Origin: an uncultured Oscillospiraceae bacterium
GTDB lineage: Bacteria; Bacillota; Clostridia; Oscillospirales; Oscillospiraceae
NCBI GenBank assembly: GCA_910588045.1
Contig: CAJUPS010000026.1
Span: 1-35,955 of the forward strand
Direction of reading: 5' to 3'
DNA: 35,955 nucleotides
The position numbers were made by a program, and so were the translations under genes. Positions within the stretch are counted from its first letter, which is position 1, and each line of letters begins with the position of its first letter. The notes under the pieces are model-generated. The model was not told the DNA's origin. It was given only the letters and a program-made list of their open reading frames with translations, and did not search any database. Below, piece by piece: positions 1 to 8,469 of this stretch.

Positions 1-202
1 TTGTAGAACTCCGGCTGACGCCCTTTCAAAGGGGTACTCCCTGCAAGGGGGACCGGCTGACGGAAGTACCCTACAGACCCCCGTGCCGAGTGCCGCTCGG
101 CAACCAGCAGTATCGTTAGAACCGTGCGCAGAAGTAAGCACCGGCATCGGCCCACGGCACTGGAGATAGACCGGACATCTAGAGGTCGTAGCGTAAATAA
201 TA

Positions 203-346
203 TCCCCCGTAATCAGGGGATTCTCAAGGGCGGCGTAGCCCCCTTGAGGGCACTTTTGGTTCTTTTCCTGCAAGGGAAAAGAACGCCCCGCCCGGCAGGG
301 CGAATCTAAAACAAGATTTAAGCCAGGGCCGCCGCGCAGCGGCGGC
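203..346. repeat. Cluster of intergenic hairpins at the left edge
   Basis: Positions 1-472 hold no convincing gene. Five inverted repeats follow one another: 203-220 (arms TCCCC/GGGGA), 223-248 (CTCAAGGG/CCCTTGAG), 259-284 (GTTCTTTTCC/GGGAAAAGAAC), 284-302 (CGCCC/GGGCG) and 328-346 (GCCGCC/GGCGGC). A further small hairpin lies at 83-101, and CCGGCTGACG is repeated directly near 11 and 52. Such a density of short perfect stems suggests a repetitive intergenic element or a structured RNA, perhaps continuing beyond the window. Its identity is unknown. The stems are seen directly; any function is inference. Confidence 0.5.
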
Positions 347-432
347 TCAATTATAATGACGCATTTTCCCTAGAAATCTGCCTCTACTATAACAGAAACT
401 GTAGCAATTGTCGATTTTATTTTTCCCCCCGC

Positions 433-468
433 TATGATATAATAAATAAAAATACCCTTGGAGTGAAA
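433..468 (+). promoter_or_regulatory. Probable proBA promoter -10 and RBS
   Basis: A TATAAT hexamer lies at 438-443 (with an overlapping TATGAT at 433-438), about 30 bases before the proB start. No good -35 hexamer sits at 17-bp spacing; TTGTCG at 408-413 is 19 bp from the TATGAT. TTGGAG just upstream of the ATG is the likely ribosome binding site. Confidence 0.45.
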
Positions 469-472
469 AATT

Positions 473-1255
473 ATGAGACTTGTTGTTAAATTGGGAACCT
501 CTACCTTGACCCACAACACAGGAAAATTAAACATCCGCCGGGTAGAACTGCTCTGCAAAGTGATGAGCGATTTGAAAAATGCAGGCCACGAGCTCGTTCT
601 GGTCTCCTCCGGCGCCATCGCCATGGGCGTCGGGAAACTCAACCTGGTGAAGAAGCCCTCCGACATCCCCACCAAACAGGCGCTGGCCGCCGTCGGCCAG
701 TGCGAGCTGATGTACATCTACGATAAGCTCTTTTCGGAGTACCACCACACGGTGGCACAGATCCTTCTCACCGGGGCCGACATGGAGGACCCCAAACGCC
801 GGGAAAATTTCCACAACACCATGTTCCGCCTCCTGGAGCTGGGCGCACTCCCGGTCATCAATGAGAACGACACCGTGGCCACCAGCGAGATCGCCGTGGG
901 CGACAACGACACCCTGGGGGCCATCGTGGCCGTCAACGTGAGGGCGGACCTCCTGGTACTCATGAGCGACATCGAGGGCCTATACACCGCCGACCCCAGG
1001 AAAAATCCGGAGGCAAAGCTGATTGGCGAGGTCCGGGAGCTGACGCCGGACATCCTCGCCCTGGCCGGGGACGCGGGCAGCGCACTGGGCACCGGCGGCA
1101 TGGTGACCAAGCTCCGGGCCGCCGGTATGTGCATGGCCGCGGGCTGCGACATGATTATCACCAACGGACAGCGCCCCGAGGACCTCTACCGCATTGCAGA
1201 CGGCGAGGCCGTGGGGACCCGCTTTTTCGGAAAGCAGACGGGAGGTGCTCTATGA
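473..1255 (+). CDS. proB: Glutamate 5-kinase
   Basis: This enzyme phosphorylates L-glutamate to glutamate 5-phosphate, the first and usually feedback-inhibited step of proline synthesis, in the cytoplasm. The 260-residue protein opens with VVKLGTSTLT, the amino-acid-kinase phosphate loop, and carries the family segments SSGAIAMG, INENDTV, GDNDTLGA and GTGGMVTKL. It consists of the kinase domain only; the C-terminal PUA domain of the ~365-residue form is absent, as in many short ProB proteins. The ATG at 473 follows TTGGAG. The stop overlaps the proA start as ATGA, so the two genes are translationally coupled, and the order kinase then reductase matches the pathway. Confidence 0.96.
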   Translation: MRLVVKLGTSTLTHNTGKLNIRRVELLCKVMSDLKNAGHELVLVSSGAIAMGVGKLNLVKKPSDIPTKQALAAVGQCELMYIYDKLFSEYHHTVAQILLTGADMEDPKRRENFHNTMFRLLELGALPVINENDTVATSEIAVGDNDTLGAIVAVNVRADLLVLMSDIEGLYTADPRKNPEAKLIGEVRELTPDILALAGDAGSALGTGGMVTKLRAAGMCMAAGCDMIITNGQRPEDLYRIADGEAVGTRFFGKQTGGAL

Positions 1256-2511
1256 AGACCACACGTGAGATTCTGCTGGCCGCTCGCAAGGCCAGCGCCG
1301 CCGTCCGGACGGCGGACACCGCTCAGAAAAACGCCGCCCTGCTGGCGATGGCGGACCGCCTCCTGGCGGGAAGCGGCGCAATCCTTGCGGCCAACGCCAG
1401 GGATATGGAGGCCGCAAAGGACCGCATCTCCGGCGTCATGCTGGACCGATTGGCCCTGACGGAGGACCGCCTGGCCGGGATGGCCGAGGGTCTGCGGCAG
1501 GTGGCCGCCCTCCCTGACCCGGTGGGACAGGTGCTGCGCACCGTGGAGCGCCCCAATGGCATCACCATCCGGAAGGTGGCCGTCCCCATGGGCGTGGTGG
1601 CGATTATCTATGAGAGCCGCCCCAACGTCACCTCCGACGCCGCCGCCCTGGCGCTCAAGAGCGGAAGCGCCTGCGTACTCCGCGGCGGGCGGGACGCCTT
1701 CCACTCCGCCCGGGCCATCGTGGACGCCCTCCGGGAGGGCCTGGAGCAGGCCGGATTGCCCCGGGAGGCGGTGAGCGCGGTGGAGGACACCTCCCGCCAG
1801 TCCGCCCAGGACCTCATGACCGCCGTGGGCCTGGTGGACCTGCTGATTCCCCGGGGCGGCGCGGGCCTCATCCGCTCCTGTGTGGAAAACGCGCTGGTGC
1901 CCTGCATCCAGACCGGCACCGGCATCTGCCACGTCTACGTGGACCGGGAGGCGGACTTCGATATGGCCCTGGACATCATCGACAACGCCAAGACCAGTCG
2001 TCCCAGCGTGTGCAACGCCGAGGAGGTCTGTCTGGTCCATCGGGACATCGCGGAGACGTTCCTCCCCCTGCTGAAAAGGCGGCTGGTGGACGACCGGACC
2101 GCCAAGGGGCTCCAGCCGGTGGAGCTGCGCCTGGACCGGGCTGCCGCCGCCATCATCGGCGGAACTCCGGCGGGCGAGGCGGACTTCGATACGGAGTTTC
2201 TGGACTACATCCTGGCCGTGGGGGTGGTGGACAGCGCGGACGCCGCCGCCGCCCACATTGCCGCCCACTCCACCGGACACAGCGACTGCATCGTCTCCGC
2301 CGGGCGGGAGACGGCGGAGCGCTTCATCGCCCTGGTGGACAGCGCGGCGGTGTACTGGAACGTCTCCACCCGCTTCACCGACGGCGGGGAGTTCGGCCTG
2401 GGCTGCGAGATGGGCATCTCCACCCAGAAGCTCCACGCCCGGGGCCCCATGGGCCTGGAGGAACTGTGCTCCTACAAGTATGTGATTACCGGGAACGGAC
2501 AGGTGCGGTAA
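1252..2511 (+). CDS. proA: Glutamate-5-semialdehyde dehydrogenase (gamma-glutamyl phosphate reductase)
   Basis: ProA reduces glutamate 5-phosphate with NADPH to glutamate-5-semialdehyde, which cyclises toward proline. The 419-residue product has the usual family length. It contains VPMGVVAIIYESRPNVT near residues 111-127 (cofactor-domain signature) and SRPSVCNAEE near 249-258, where Cys254 is the expected catalytic thiol. The open frame extends upstream, but the ATG at 1252 is chosen because GGAGG lies just ahead, it overlaps the proB stop, and the protein then begins with the normal ProA N-terminus. A strong hairpin terminator follows. Confidence 0.97.
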   Translation: MKTTREILLAARKASAAVRTADTAQKNAALLAMADRLLAGSGAILAANARDMEAAKDRISGVMLDRLALTEDRLAGMAEGLRQVAALPDPVGQVLRTVERPNGITIRKVAVPMGVVAIIYESRPNVTSDAAALALKSGSACVLRGGRDAFHSARAIVDALREGLEQAGLPREAVSAVEDTSRQSAQDLMTAVGLVDLLIPRGGAGLIRSCVENALVPCIQTGTGICHVYVDREADFDMALDIIDNAKTSRPSVCNAEEVCLVHRDIAETFLPLLKRRLVDDRTAKGLQPVELRLDRAAAAIIGGTPAGEADFDTEFLDYILAVGVVDSADAAAAHIAAHSTGHSDCIVSAGRETAERFIALVDSAAVYWNVSTRFTDGGEFGLGCEMGISTQKLHARGPMGLEELCSYKYVITGNGQVR

Positions 2512-2523
2512 ATGGAATAGGCC

Positions 2524-2557
2524 AAGGCCCTCCGGCGTTTTCGCGCCGGAGGGCCTT
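2524..2557. terminator. Bidirectional terminator between proA and pheT
   Basis: A perfect inverted repeat (AAGGCCCTCCGGCG paired with its complement across a 6-base loop) lies between two convergent genes. Arms start with AA and end with TT, so it can serve both strands. Confidence 0.8.
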
Positions 2558-2569
2558 ACGCTGTATATT

Positions 2570-5269
2570 TTAGCGGAGCGTCGCGCCCAGCTCCTTCTCC
2601 AGCGCGGCGAGGATGTCCTTGATCTCCTCGTCCGCCTCGGCGGCGGTGATGCTGCGCTCGTCGGAGCGGAGGGTGAGGCTGAAGGCCACGCTCTTGCTGC
2701 CCTCGGCCACGCCCTGGCCGCGGTAGATGTCGAAGAGGACGACCTCCCGCAGCAGCTTCCCTCCGGCGCGGCGGATGCACGCCTCCAGCGCCCCTACGGT
2801 GACCTCCTCCGCACATACCACCGCGATGTCCCGGCTTACCGCCGGGAACCGGGGCAGTGCGCGGTACTCCGCGCCGGGGCCCTGGGCCTCCAGCAGGGCC
2901 TCGAAGCTCAGCTCTGCGCAGTATAGCTCGCAGTCCACGTCGTAGTTGGCCGCCACGGCGGGATGGATCTGGCCCACAACGCCCAGCATCTTCTCCCCGG
3001 CGTACACACCGGCGCACCGGCCAGGGTGGTAGGAGGGGTCCGCCTGGCAGGCGGTGAAGCGCACGTCGTCGATCCGCAGCTCCTTGAGCAGGGCCTCCAC
3101 GGCCCCCTTCATGGTGAAGAAGGTGTACCCCTCGCCGTAGGCCCCCAGGGTCAGCATCCTCGGCTCGTTGGCCAGGCCGTCCGGTCCGCCGGGGAGGTAG
3201 ATCCGCCCGATCTCGTAGAGCCGGACGCTCTTGTTGCGGTAGCTGTAGTTCCGGGAGAGGATGTCCAGCATGGAGGGCAGGGTGGTGGTGCGCATGATGG
3301 AGGTGTCCTCCCCCAGGGGGTTGAGGATTTTGAAGGAGGTCCGCAAGGGCTCGTCGGGGGACCAGCCGATCTTGTCGTAGCAGGAGGGGGAGATGAAGGA
3401 GTAGGTGATGATCTCGCTGTACCCGCAGGCCCGGCACACGCTGCCCAGACGGCGCTCCGCCTGCTGCACGGGGCTGTAGCCGCCCTGGGTGGTCTCGCCC
3501 CGCTGGAGGGTGACGGGGATGTTGTTGTACCCGTAGAACCGGGCCACCTCCTCCGCCAGGTCCGGCATCCGCTGCACGTCGGAGCGCCAGGAGGGCACGG
3601 TGATGGTCTCGCCGTCCACGCCGAAGTCCAGGGAGCGGAGGATCTTCTGCATCCGGTCTGCGGGCACGCCGGTGCCCAGCAGGGCGTTGATCTTCTCGGG
3701 CTCCAGCTGGAGTACGGTGGGCTGAGGCACATAGTTGAGGATGTCGATGACGCCGTCCAGGACCTCCCCGGCCTCCAGCAGCTCCACCAGCTCGCAGGCC
3801 CGGTTCACGGCGGGCAGGGTATTGAGGGGGTCCAGGCCTTTCTCGAACTTGGCGGACGCCTCGGTGCGCATCCCCAGGGCCAGGGCGGTCTTGCGGATGC
3901 AGGTGCCGTCGAAGTTGGCGGACTCGAAGACCACGTCCACGGTGTCGTCCACGATCTCGCTGTTCTCGCCGCCCATGATGCCCGCGAGGCCCACGGCCCG
4001 GGTGTCGTCGGCGATGACCAGCATGTTCTCCGTCAGCTTCCGGACGCTGCCGTCCAGTGTGGTCAGCGCCTCGCCGTTTTCCGCACGGCGGACGATGATC
4101 TTCCCGCCCTTGACGTAGCGGTAGTCGAAGGCGTGCATGGGCTGGCCGTACTCCAGCATGACGTAGTTGGTGATGTCCACGATGTTGTTGATGGGCCGCA
4201 CGCCCATGGAGCGCAGGCGCTCCCGCATCCACTTGGGGGAGGGGGCGATCTTCACGTTCCGGACCATCCGGGCGGTGTACCGGGGGCAGAGCGCGGCGTC
4301 CGGGGTCTCCACGTCCAGCAGTTCCGTCAGCACGCCGGGGCCGCCGCCCCGGACCACCGGCTCGTGGAGGGTGAGGGGGGCGTTGAAGGTGGCGGAGACC
4401 TCCCGGGCCAGGCCGATGACGGACAGGCAGTCGGGCCGGTTGGGGGTGATCTCGAACTCCACCACGTGGTCGTCGGCATTGATGACGGGCTTGATGTCGT
4501 CGCCGGGCTGGCAGGGCTCGTGGAGGATGAAGATGCCGTCGGGGATGCAGTGGGGGAACTCCCGCTGTTCGGCGTGGAGGTCCGGGAGGGTGCAGATGGT
4601 GTTGGTCTTGGTGTTGTAGGCCACCAGGTCGCCCTCGTGGATGTTCTGGCATTCCGTAACACCGGACACGGCGGTGGGGCCGTCGCTCTCACCATAGGTC
4701 AGCGTGACTCTCCAGAGGTTGACGCCGGTATTTTCCACTCTCGCCGCCCTCGCGGCCACCACGGGCCCGAAGATCTTGTGGCCCGGCTGGATGTCCGCCG
4801 GGATGGAGGGCTTGGCGGGGTCGATGGGCTTGTAGTCGTTCAGAAGCGCGGCGGCGGTAATGGAGGCGTAGGGGAAATCCCGCTCGTCCAGGCCCAGCTC
4901 GGCCAGGGAGCAGAGCATCCCGTCGGACAGCACGCCCCGGAGCTTGCCTTTTTCGATCTTCTTCCCGCCGGGGAGGGTGGACTTGTGCAGGGCCACGGGC
5001 ACCAGGTCGCCCTCGTGGATGTTCCAGGCCCCGGTGACGATCTGGACAGGCTCGTTCCGGGCCACGTCCACCCGGCACACCCACATGTGGTCTGAGTCGG
5101 GGTGGCGCTCCATCTTCCGGATGCGGCCCACCACCACGTTTTTGATCCCGGCGCCCAGGTCCTCGGTGACCTCCACCTTGGAGCCGGAGAGGGTCATGGC
5201 CTCGGCGAATTGCTTATCATTGGCGTCAACGGTGACGAACTCGCTGAGCCACTTTCTGCTTAATTTCAT
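2570..5269 (-). CDS. pheT: Phenylalanine--tRNA ligase beta subunit, with enlarged N-terminal region
   Basis: The beta subunit of the (alpha-beta)2 enzyme that charges tRNA-Phe. The start follows AAGGGGGAAA, 18 bases after the pheS stop. Domains in order: N-terminal segment (1-40), tRNA-binding OB-fold (about 41-125), an extra segment (about 126-245), B3/B4 editing-type region (about 310-480), B5 domain (about 515-585), synthetase-like core (about 600-790) and a C-terminal ferredoxin-fold anticodon-binding domain (about 805-898). At 899 residues it is about 100 longer than the common ~800. The surplus resembles the OB-fold it follows: NIHEGDLV occurs at 83-90 and again at 209-216, followed by LSDGML and IPDGIF respectively. 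An internal duplication is therefore likely. The reading frame is intact and core family motifs such as FEITPNRPDCLS and ITNYVMLEYGQPMHAFD are present, so the enzyme should be active. Confidence 0.95.
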   Translation of the reverse strand: MKLSRKWLSEFVTVDANDKQFAEAMTLSGSKVEVTEDLGAGIKNVVVGRIRKMERHPDSDHMWVCRVDVARNEPVQIVTGAWNIHEGDLVPVALHKSTLPGGKKIEKGKLRGVLSDGMLCSLAELGLDERDFPYASITAAALLNDYKPIDPAKPSIPADIQPGHKIFGPVVAARAARVENTGVNLWRVTLTYGESDGPTAVSGVTECQNIHEGDLVAYNTKTNTICTLPDLHAEQREFPHCIPDGIFILHEPCQPGDDIKPVINADDHVVEFEITPNRPDCLSVIGLAREVSATFNAPLTLHEPVVRGGGPGVLTELLDVETPDAALCPRYTARMVRNVKIAPSPKWMRERLRSMGVRPINNIVDITNYVMLEYGQPMHAFDYRYVKGGKIIVRRAENGEALTTLDGSVRKLTENMLVIADDTRAVGLAGIMGGENSEIVDDTVDVVFESANFDGTCIRKTALALGMRTEASAKFEKGLDPLNTLPAVNRACELVELLEAGEVLDGVIDILNYVPQPTVLQLEPEKINALLGTGVPADRMQKILRSLDFGVDGETITVPSWRSDVQRMPDLAEEVARFYGYNNIPVTLQRGETTQGGYSPVQQAERRLGSVCRACGYSEIITYSFISPSCYDKIGWSPDEPLRTSFKILNPLGEDTSIMRTTTLPSMLDILSRNYSYRNKSVRLYEIGRIYLPGGPDGLANEPRMLTLGAYGEGYTFFTMKGAVEALLKELRIDDVRFTACQADPSYHPGRCAGVYAGEKMLGVVGQIHPAVAANYDVDCELYCAELSFEALLEAQGPGAEYRALPRFPAVSRDIAVVCAEEVTVGALEACIRRAGGKLLREVVLFDIYRGQGVAEGSKSVAFSLTLRSDERSITAAEADEEIKDILAALEKELGATLR

Positions 5270-5287
5270 AATTTGTTTCCCCCTTTC

Positions 5288-6313
5288 TCAGAACTGCTCC
5301 AGGAACCGCACGTCGTTCTCGAAGATCAGCCGCAGGTCGTCGATCTTGAACCGCCGCAGGGCGGTGCGCTCCAAGCCCATGCCGAAGGCCCAGCCGGAGT
5401 ACACCTCCGGGTCGATGCCGCTCATCTCCAGCACCCTGGGATGGACCATACCGGCGCCCAGCAGCTCGATCCAGCCCTCGCCCTTGCAGGTGGGGCAGCC
5501 CGCGCCGCCGCACTTGTGGCACTGGATGTCCATCTCGCAGGAGGGCTCTGTGAAGGGGAAGTGGTGGGGCCGGAAGCGGGTGACGGTGCCCTCTCCGAAG
5601 AGCTTTTCGGCCACGGCGTTGAGCGTGCCCTTTAAGTCCGCCATGGTGACGCCCTTGTCGATGACCATGCCCTCCACCTGGTGGAACATGGGGGAGTGGG
5701 TGGCGTCCACCTCGTCCTTGCGGTAGACCCGGCCGGGGGCCACGATGCGGATGGGCAGGGGCATGGTGTCCATGGCCCGGACCTGCATGGGGGAGGTCTG
5801 GGAGCGAAGCATCACCCGGCTGTCGGTGTCGAAATAGAAGGTGTCGGACCAGTCCCGGGAGGGGTGGCCCTCTTCGGCGTTGAGGCGGTCGAAGTTGTAG
5901 ACGGCCAGCTCGATCTCCGGCCCGTCCATGACGGTGAAGCCCATGCCGATGAAGATGTCCTTGAGCTCGTCGAGCGCAATGTTCATGGGGTGCTGGTGTC
6001 CGATGGATACGCTCTCGCCGGGGATGGTCACGTCTACGGCCTCGGCCTTCAGCCGCAGCTCCAGGGCGGCGGCCTCCAGCCTTTTCGAGCTCTCCTCCAG
6101 GGCGTTCTCCAGGGCGGCGCGGACGTCGTTGGCCAGCTGGCCCATGACGGGGCGCTCCTCTGCGGAGAGCCGCCCCATCTGCTTGAGCACGGCGGTCAGC
6201 TCGCCCTTTTTGCCCAGGTACTTCACCCGGAGCTCGTCCAGAGCGGCGGCGGAGGCCGCCGTCTGGAAGGCGGCGAGGGCTTCTTCTCTGATTTTCGCCA
6301 GTTGTTGTTTCAT
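5288..6313 (-). CDS. pheS: Phenylalanine--tRNA ligase alpha subunit
   Basis: The catalytic subunit that forms Phe-AMP and transfers Phe to its tRNA. The 341-residue protein has an N-terminal helical coiled-coil region (1-90) for tRNA contact, then the class II synthetase core: HPMNIALDEL near 108-117 (motif 1 region), SPMFHQVEG near 207-215 (motif 2 region) and GMGLERTAL near 311-319 (motif 3). Four cysteines at 265, 268, 273 and 276 form the C-x2-C-x4-C-x2-C cluster seen in many PheS proteins. The start at 6313 is preferred over the in-frame codon 11 residues earlier because AAAGGATG lies upstream and MKQQLAKIREEA is the usual N-terminus. It lies 18 bases ahead of pheT and 74 bases after the methyltransferase, and probably shares the T-box transcript. 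Confidence 0.97.
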   Translation of the reverse strand: MKQQLAKIREEALAAFQTAASAAALDELRVKYLGKKGELTAVLKQMGRLSAEERPVMGQLANDVRAALENALEESSKRLEAAALELRLKAEAVDVTIPGESVSIGHQHPMNIALDELKDIFIGMGFTVMDGPEIELAVYNFDRLNAEEGHPSRDWSDTFYFDTDSRVMLRSQTSPMQVRAMDTMPLPIRIVAPGRVYRKDEVDATHSPMFHQVEGMVIDKGVTMADLKGTLNAVAEKLFGEGTVTRFRPHHFPFTEPSCEMDIQCHKCGGAGCPTCKGEGWIELLGAGMVHPRVLEMSGIDPEVYSGWAFGMGLERTALRRFKIDDLRLIFENDVRFLEQF

Positions 6314-6387
6314 TGACAGTACATCCTTTCTTCGCGCGCAGCGCACGCGAACAATAGTTTTTGATTCTATGCGCCGGGGGCCTGAGA

Positions 6388-7176
6388 TTACGCTTTGGTC
6401 AGAATATCCAGACTATGGTTGGTAGCTCCAATGAGGTCGGGGCGCTCGCAGATGGCGAGGTGGTAGTTGACATATGCCTGGAACACTGCATCGGGGAAAT
6501 TGTCCACCCGGTCCCGGATGTAGATGGTAAAGAGGTCGGAGGAGATAATCTTTTCCCGTTTCAGCCCGGACGCATGGTTCAGCTCATTGATGTCCTCCAG
6601 ACGCACCATCTCGAAGAGGTCCGCCGGTTCGGAGACGCACCTGTACTCTGCCGTAAGCACCCCCGACTTCAGGTAGTGGAGCGCCTTTCTGCCGTCTCCG
6701 CCAAAGGCATCGTGGATTACGGTGGCCTCATTCATGCAGTAGGCGGCGAAAATATGTCCGTCCGGTTTCAGCACCCGTTTGGCCTCCCGGAGAACGGTCA
6801 GCTTATCCTCCGTGGTGTAGAGGTGGTACAGCGGCCCGAACAGCAACACCGCATCGAAGCTCTCATCTGCAAACCGGCTCAAATCCAATGCGTCGCCCTG
6901 CTCCACGGGAATGCTGGCGCCCTCCGGCAGGTTGGAGCGGAACACGTCGATATTGTGCTCCACCAGCTCGATGGCGTGGACGTCATAGCCGTCCATGGCC
7001 AGGGCAATGGAATAGACGCCTGTGCCCGCACCCACATCCAGAATCTTCGCTCCCTGAGGAGTGTACTGGCGAATGTACTTCATATTGGTGATGAACTCCA
7101 CGCTGCCGTGCCGGGACCTGGTGCGCTCATCCTCGTTGTAATTGTTGTAATAGTCCCTGATATAGCTTGTATCCAT
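6388..7176 (-). CDS. Class I SAM-dependent methyltransferase
   Basis: A 262-residue Rossmann-fold methyltransferase of unknown substrate. The SAM-binding glycine motif ILDVGAGTGVYSIAL lies at residues 45-59, an acidic residue (HAIELVEHN) ends strand 2, EQGDALDL marks the third motif and DAVLLFGPLYHL the post-motif region. No signal peptide or membrane segment is seen. The ATG follows AAAGGGGAA. It lies about 90 bases downstream of the Phe T-box terminator and directly upstream of pheS on the same strand, so it should be the first gene of the T-box-controlled unit. Its base composition is less GC-rich than pheST, which suggests later acquisition. A link to translation (a tRNA, rRNA or translation factor as substrate) is only inference. 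Confidence 0.85.
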   Translation of the reverse strand: MDTSYIRDYYNNYNEDERTRSRHGSVEFITNMKYIRQYTPQGAKILDVGAGTGVYSIALAMDGYDVHAIELVEHNIDVFRSNLPEGASIPVEQGDALDLSRFADESFDAVLLFGPLYHLYTTEDKLTVLREAKRVLKPDGHIFAAYCMNEATVIHDAFGGDGRKALHYLKSGVLTAEYRCVSEPADLFEMVRLEDINELNHASGLKREKIISSDLFTIYIRDRVDNFPDAVFQAYVNYHLAICERPDLIGATNHSLDILTKA

Positions 7177-7266
7177 ACAAATTCCCCTTTCAGCAGTCCA
7201 TATCCGCTAATCTCATGTTTATAGTGTCAAGCCAGACGAAATTGTGCCCGGGTCTTAGGTCCCAGG

Positions 7267-7312
7267 AAAAAGAAAAAGCCCCTCGTCCCCTCTGCAAACA
7301 GGGACGAAAGGC
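7267..7312 (-). terminator. T-box attenuator terminator
   Basis: The stem GCCTTTCGTCCC pairs with GGGACGAGGGGC around a ~10-base loop and is followed by TTTTTCTTTTT. It overlaps the 3' side of the antiterminator, as expected of a T-box attenuator. Confidence 0.88.
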
Positions 7313-7512
7313 TCACCTTCCGCGTTACCACCCGCATTCGCGCCGAAAAAGCGCGCACTCAAGCGCCCCTGTAACGGTGGGCCTCCGTCCTGCTCTCGCA
7401 GGCCGCTCCTGGGCGAACCAAGCGACACGCGCCAGGATGGCTCTCAGCCGGTGACCATCCCTCTCTTAGGCGGCGCAAGCTCGCTATTTTCCCATTCTTC
7501 GCATTTTCCTTC
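7267..7512 (-). promoter_or_regulatory. T-box riboswitch leader, predicted tRNA-Phe specific
   Basis: On the reverse strand the leader contains the T-box GGGTGGTAACGCGG at about 7320-7333 and ends in an intrinsic terminator. Stem I has a specifier loop framed by helices TGGG/CCCA (7491-7494 with 7410-7413) and AGCGA/TCGCT (7481-7485 with 7421-7425). The loop's 3' strand carries TTC at 7415-7417, a Phe codon. The TGGT in the T-box would pair with an A-CCA tRNA end. Uncharged tRNA-Phe should stabilise the antiterminator and allow expression of the downstream methyltransferase and pheST. The T-box and terminator are clear; the specifier assignment is from a hand fold. Confidence 0.9.
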
Positions 7513-7517
7513 TATCT

Positions 7518-7546
7518 TTTATAGCATAAAGATCCCCTTTTGGCAA
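7518..7546 (-). promoter_or_regulatory. Promoter of the T-box / methyltransferase / pheST unit
   Basis: TTGCCA (7541-7546), a 17-bp spacer and TATAAA (7518-7523) match a sigma-A promoter on the reverse strand. Transcription would start near 7511, just ahead of T-box stem I. Confidence 0.8.
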
Positions 7547-7618
7547 GACCTTTTTCCCATTTCCGCGGGCAAATTTTCTGCTGCGGTCTCCTCCAGGGAG
7601 GGGATGGGGAAAATGTAG

Positions 7619-7647
7619 TTGTCATATCCCGGAAAGTGTGTTAAGAT
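7619..7647 (+). promoter_or_regulatory. Promoter of the DivIVA-like gene
   Basis: TTGTCA (7619-7624), a 17-bp spacer and TAAGAT (7642-7647) lie about 32 bases ahead of the start codon at 7679. Confidence 0.7.
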
Positions 7648-7678
7648 AAACGAAAAAGGGAGAGGATCGGGAGGAACG

Positions 7679-8461
7679 ATGGACAATCATATTTTTCGCA
7701 GCGCTGCGCTGGGGTTCAACCGCCAGGACGTGATGGACTATATTGAGAAGACGCAGAAGGAGGCGGAGACCGAATCCTCCGAGCTGTCCTGCAAGCTGGA
7801 CGAGGCCCGGCAGGAGCTGGAGGAGCTGTCCCGTCGTCTGGAGGAGCGCACCGGGGAAGCCGAGCGTCTGGAGGGGGAGCTCTCCGCCCTGCGGCAGCAG
7901 CGGGAGGAGGAGCAGTCCGCCTGGGAAGAGCGGGACCGGCGCAACAGCGAGGACCTGCACGCGCTGCGGGAGGCCAACGGCCGTCTGACGGAGCAGGTGG
8001 AGCGCCTGACCGGGCAGGTGGACGAGCTGACGGGCCAGGTGGAGGAGATGACCAGCCGCAGCGGCGCACTGCGCCAGGAGAAGGAGCGGCTGGCCCAGTT
8101 GGAGTTGGATGCGCACCAGCGGGCGGACGAGCTGCTGGCCCGGACCCAGGAGGAGGCGGACCTTCGCCTGGCCGAAGCGCAGAGCCGCGCGGAGGGACTG
8201 CTCCGGGCGGCCGATGTCCAGGCGTCCGACGTGCTCGCCCAGGCCCAGGCCCGGCGGGAGGCCCTGCTGCGGGAGGCGGAGGAGCAGATCACCAGCGCCA
8301 CACAGCTGTGCGGGGAGCTGTTTGACTCCTGCGAGAGGATCACGGCCCATATTGCCGGCGAGCTGCGGAAGCTGGATGTGGCCAACACCCAGCTGCCCAT
8401 CGGACTGGGAAGTCTGAAGGCCGGACTGGCGGATCTCCGGGAGAAGGTGAAGGAGCGGTAG
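7679..8461 (+). CDS. DivIVA-family coiled-coil protein
   Basis: A 260-residue protein. The N-terminus (FRSAALGFNRQDVMDYIEK) matches the DivIVA/GpsB membrane-curvature-binding head, which in Gram-positive bacteria recruits division or polar-growth proteins. Residues about 20-220 are almost wholly charged coiled coil rich in E, R, Q and L, including a short repeat (ERLTGQVDELTGQVEEMT). The C-terminus is a shorter helical tail ending LREKVKER. The in-frame codon 20 residues earlier is rejected: it overlaps the promoter -35, and GGGAGG lies just upstream of the ATG at 7679. The gene stands alone, followed by tRNA-Arg with its own promoter. Whether it acts in division, septum placement or cell shape cannot be told from sequence. 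Confidence 0.85.
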   Translation: MDNHIFRSAALGFNRQDVMDYIEKTQKEAETESSELSCKLDEARQELEELSRRLEERTGEAERLEGELSALRQQREEEQSAWEERDRRNSEDLHALREANGRLTEQVERLTGQVDELTGQVEEMTSRSGALRQEKERLAQLELDAHQRADELLARTQEEADLRLAEAQSRAEGLLRAADVQASDVLAQAQARREALLREAEEQITSATQLCGELFDSCERITAHIAGELRKLDVANTQLPIGLGSLKAGLADLREKVKER

Positions 8462-8469
8462 GTTGGGAA

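Noticed and set aside
124..309. 61-codon frame at the left edge
   Set aside because: It crosses several perfect hairpins, has no ribosome binding site and an Arg-rich composition typical of non-coding DNA.
2963..5095. Long plus-strand frame of 710 codons opposite pheT
   Set aside because: It is antisense to a clear pheT gene, is dominated by Gly/Val/His/Asp/Leu from GC-rich codon bias, and has no ribosome site or family motif.
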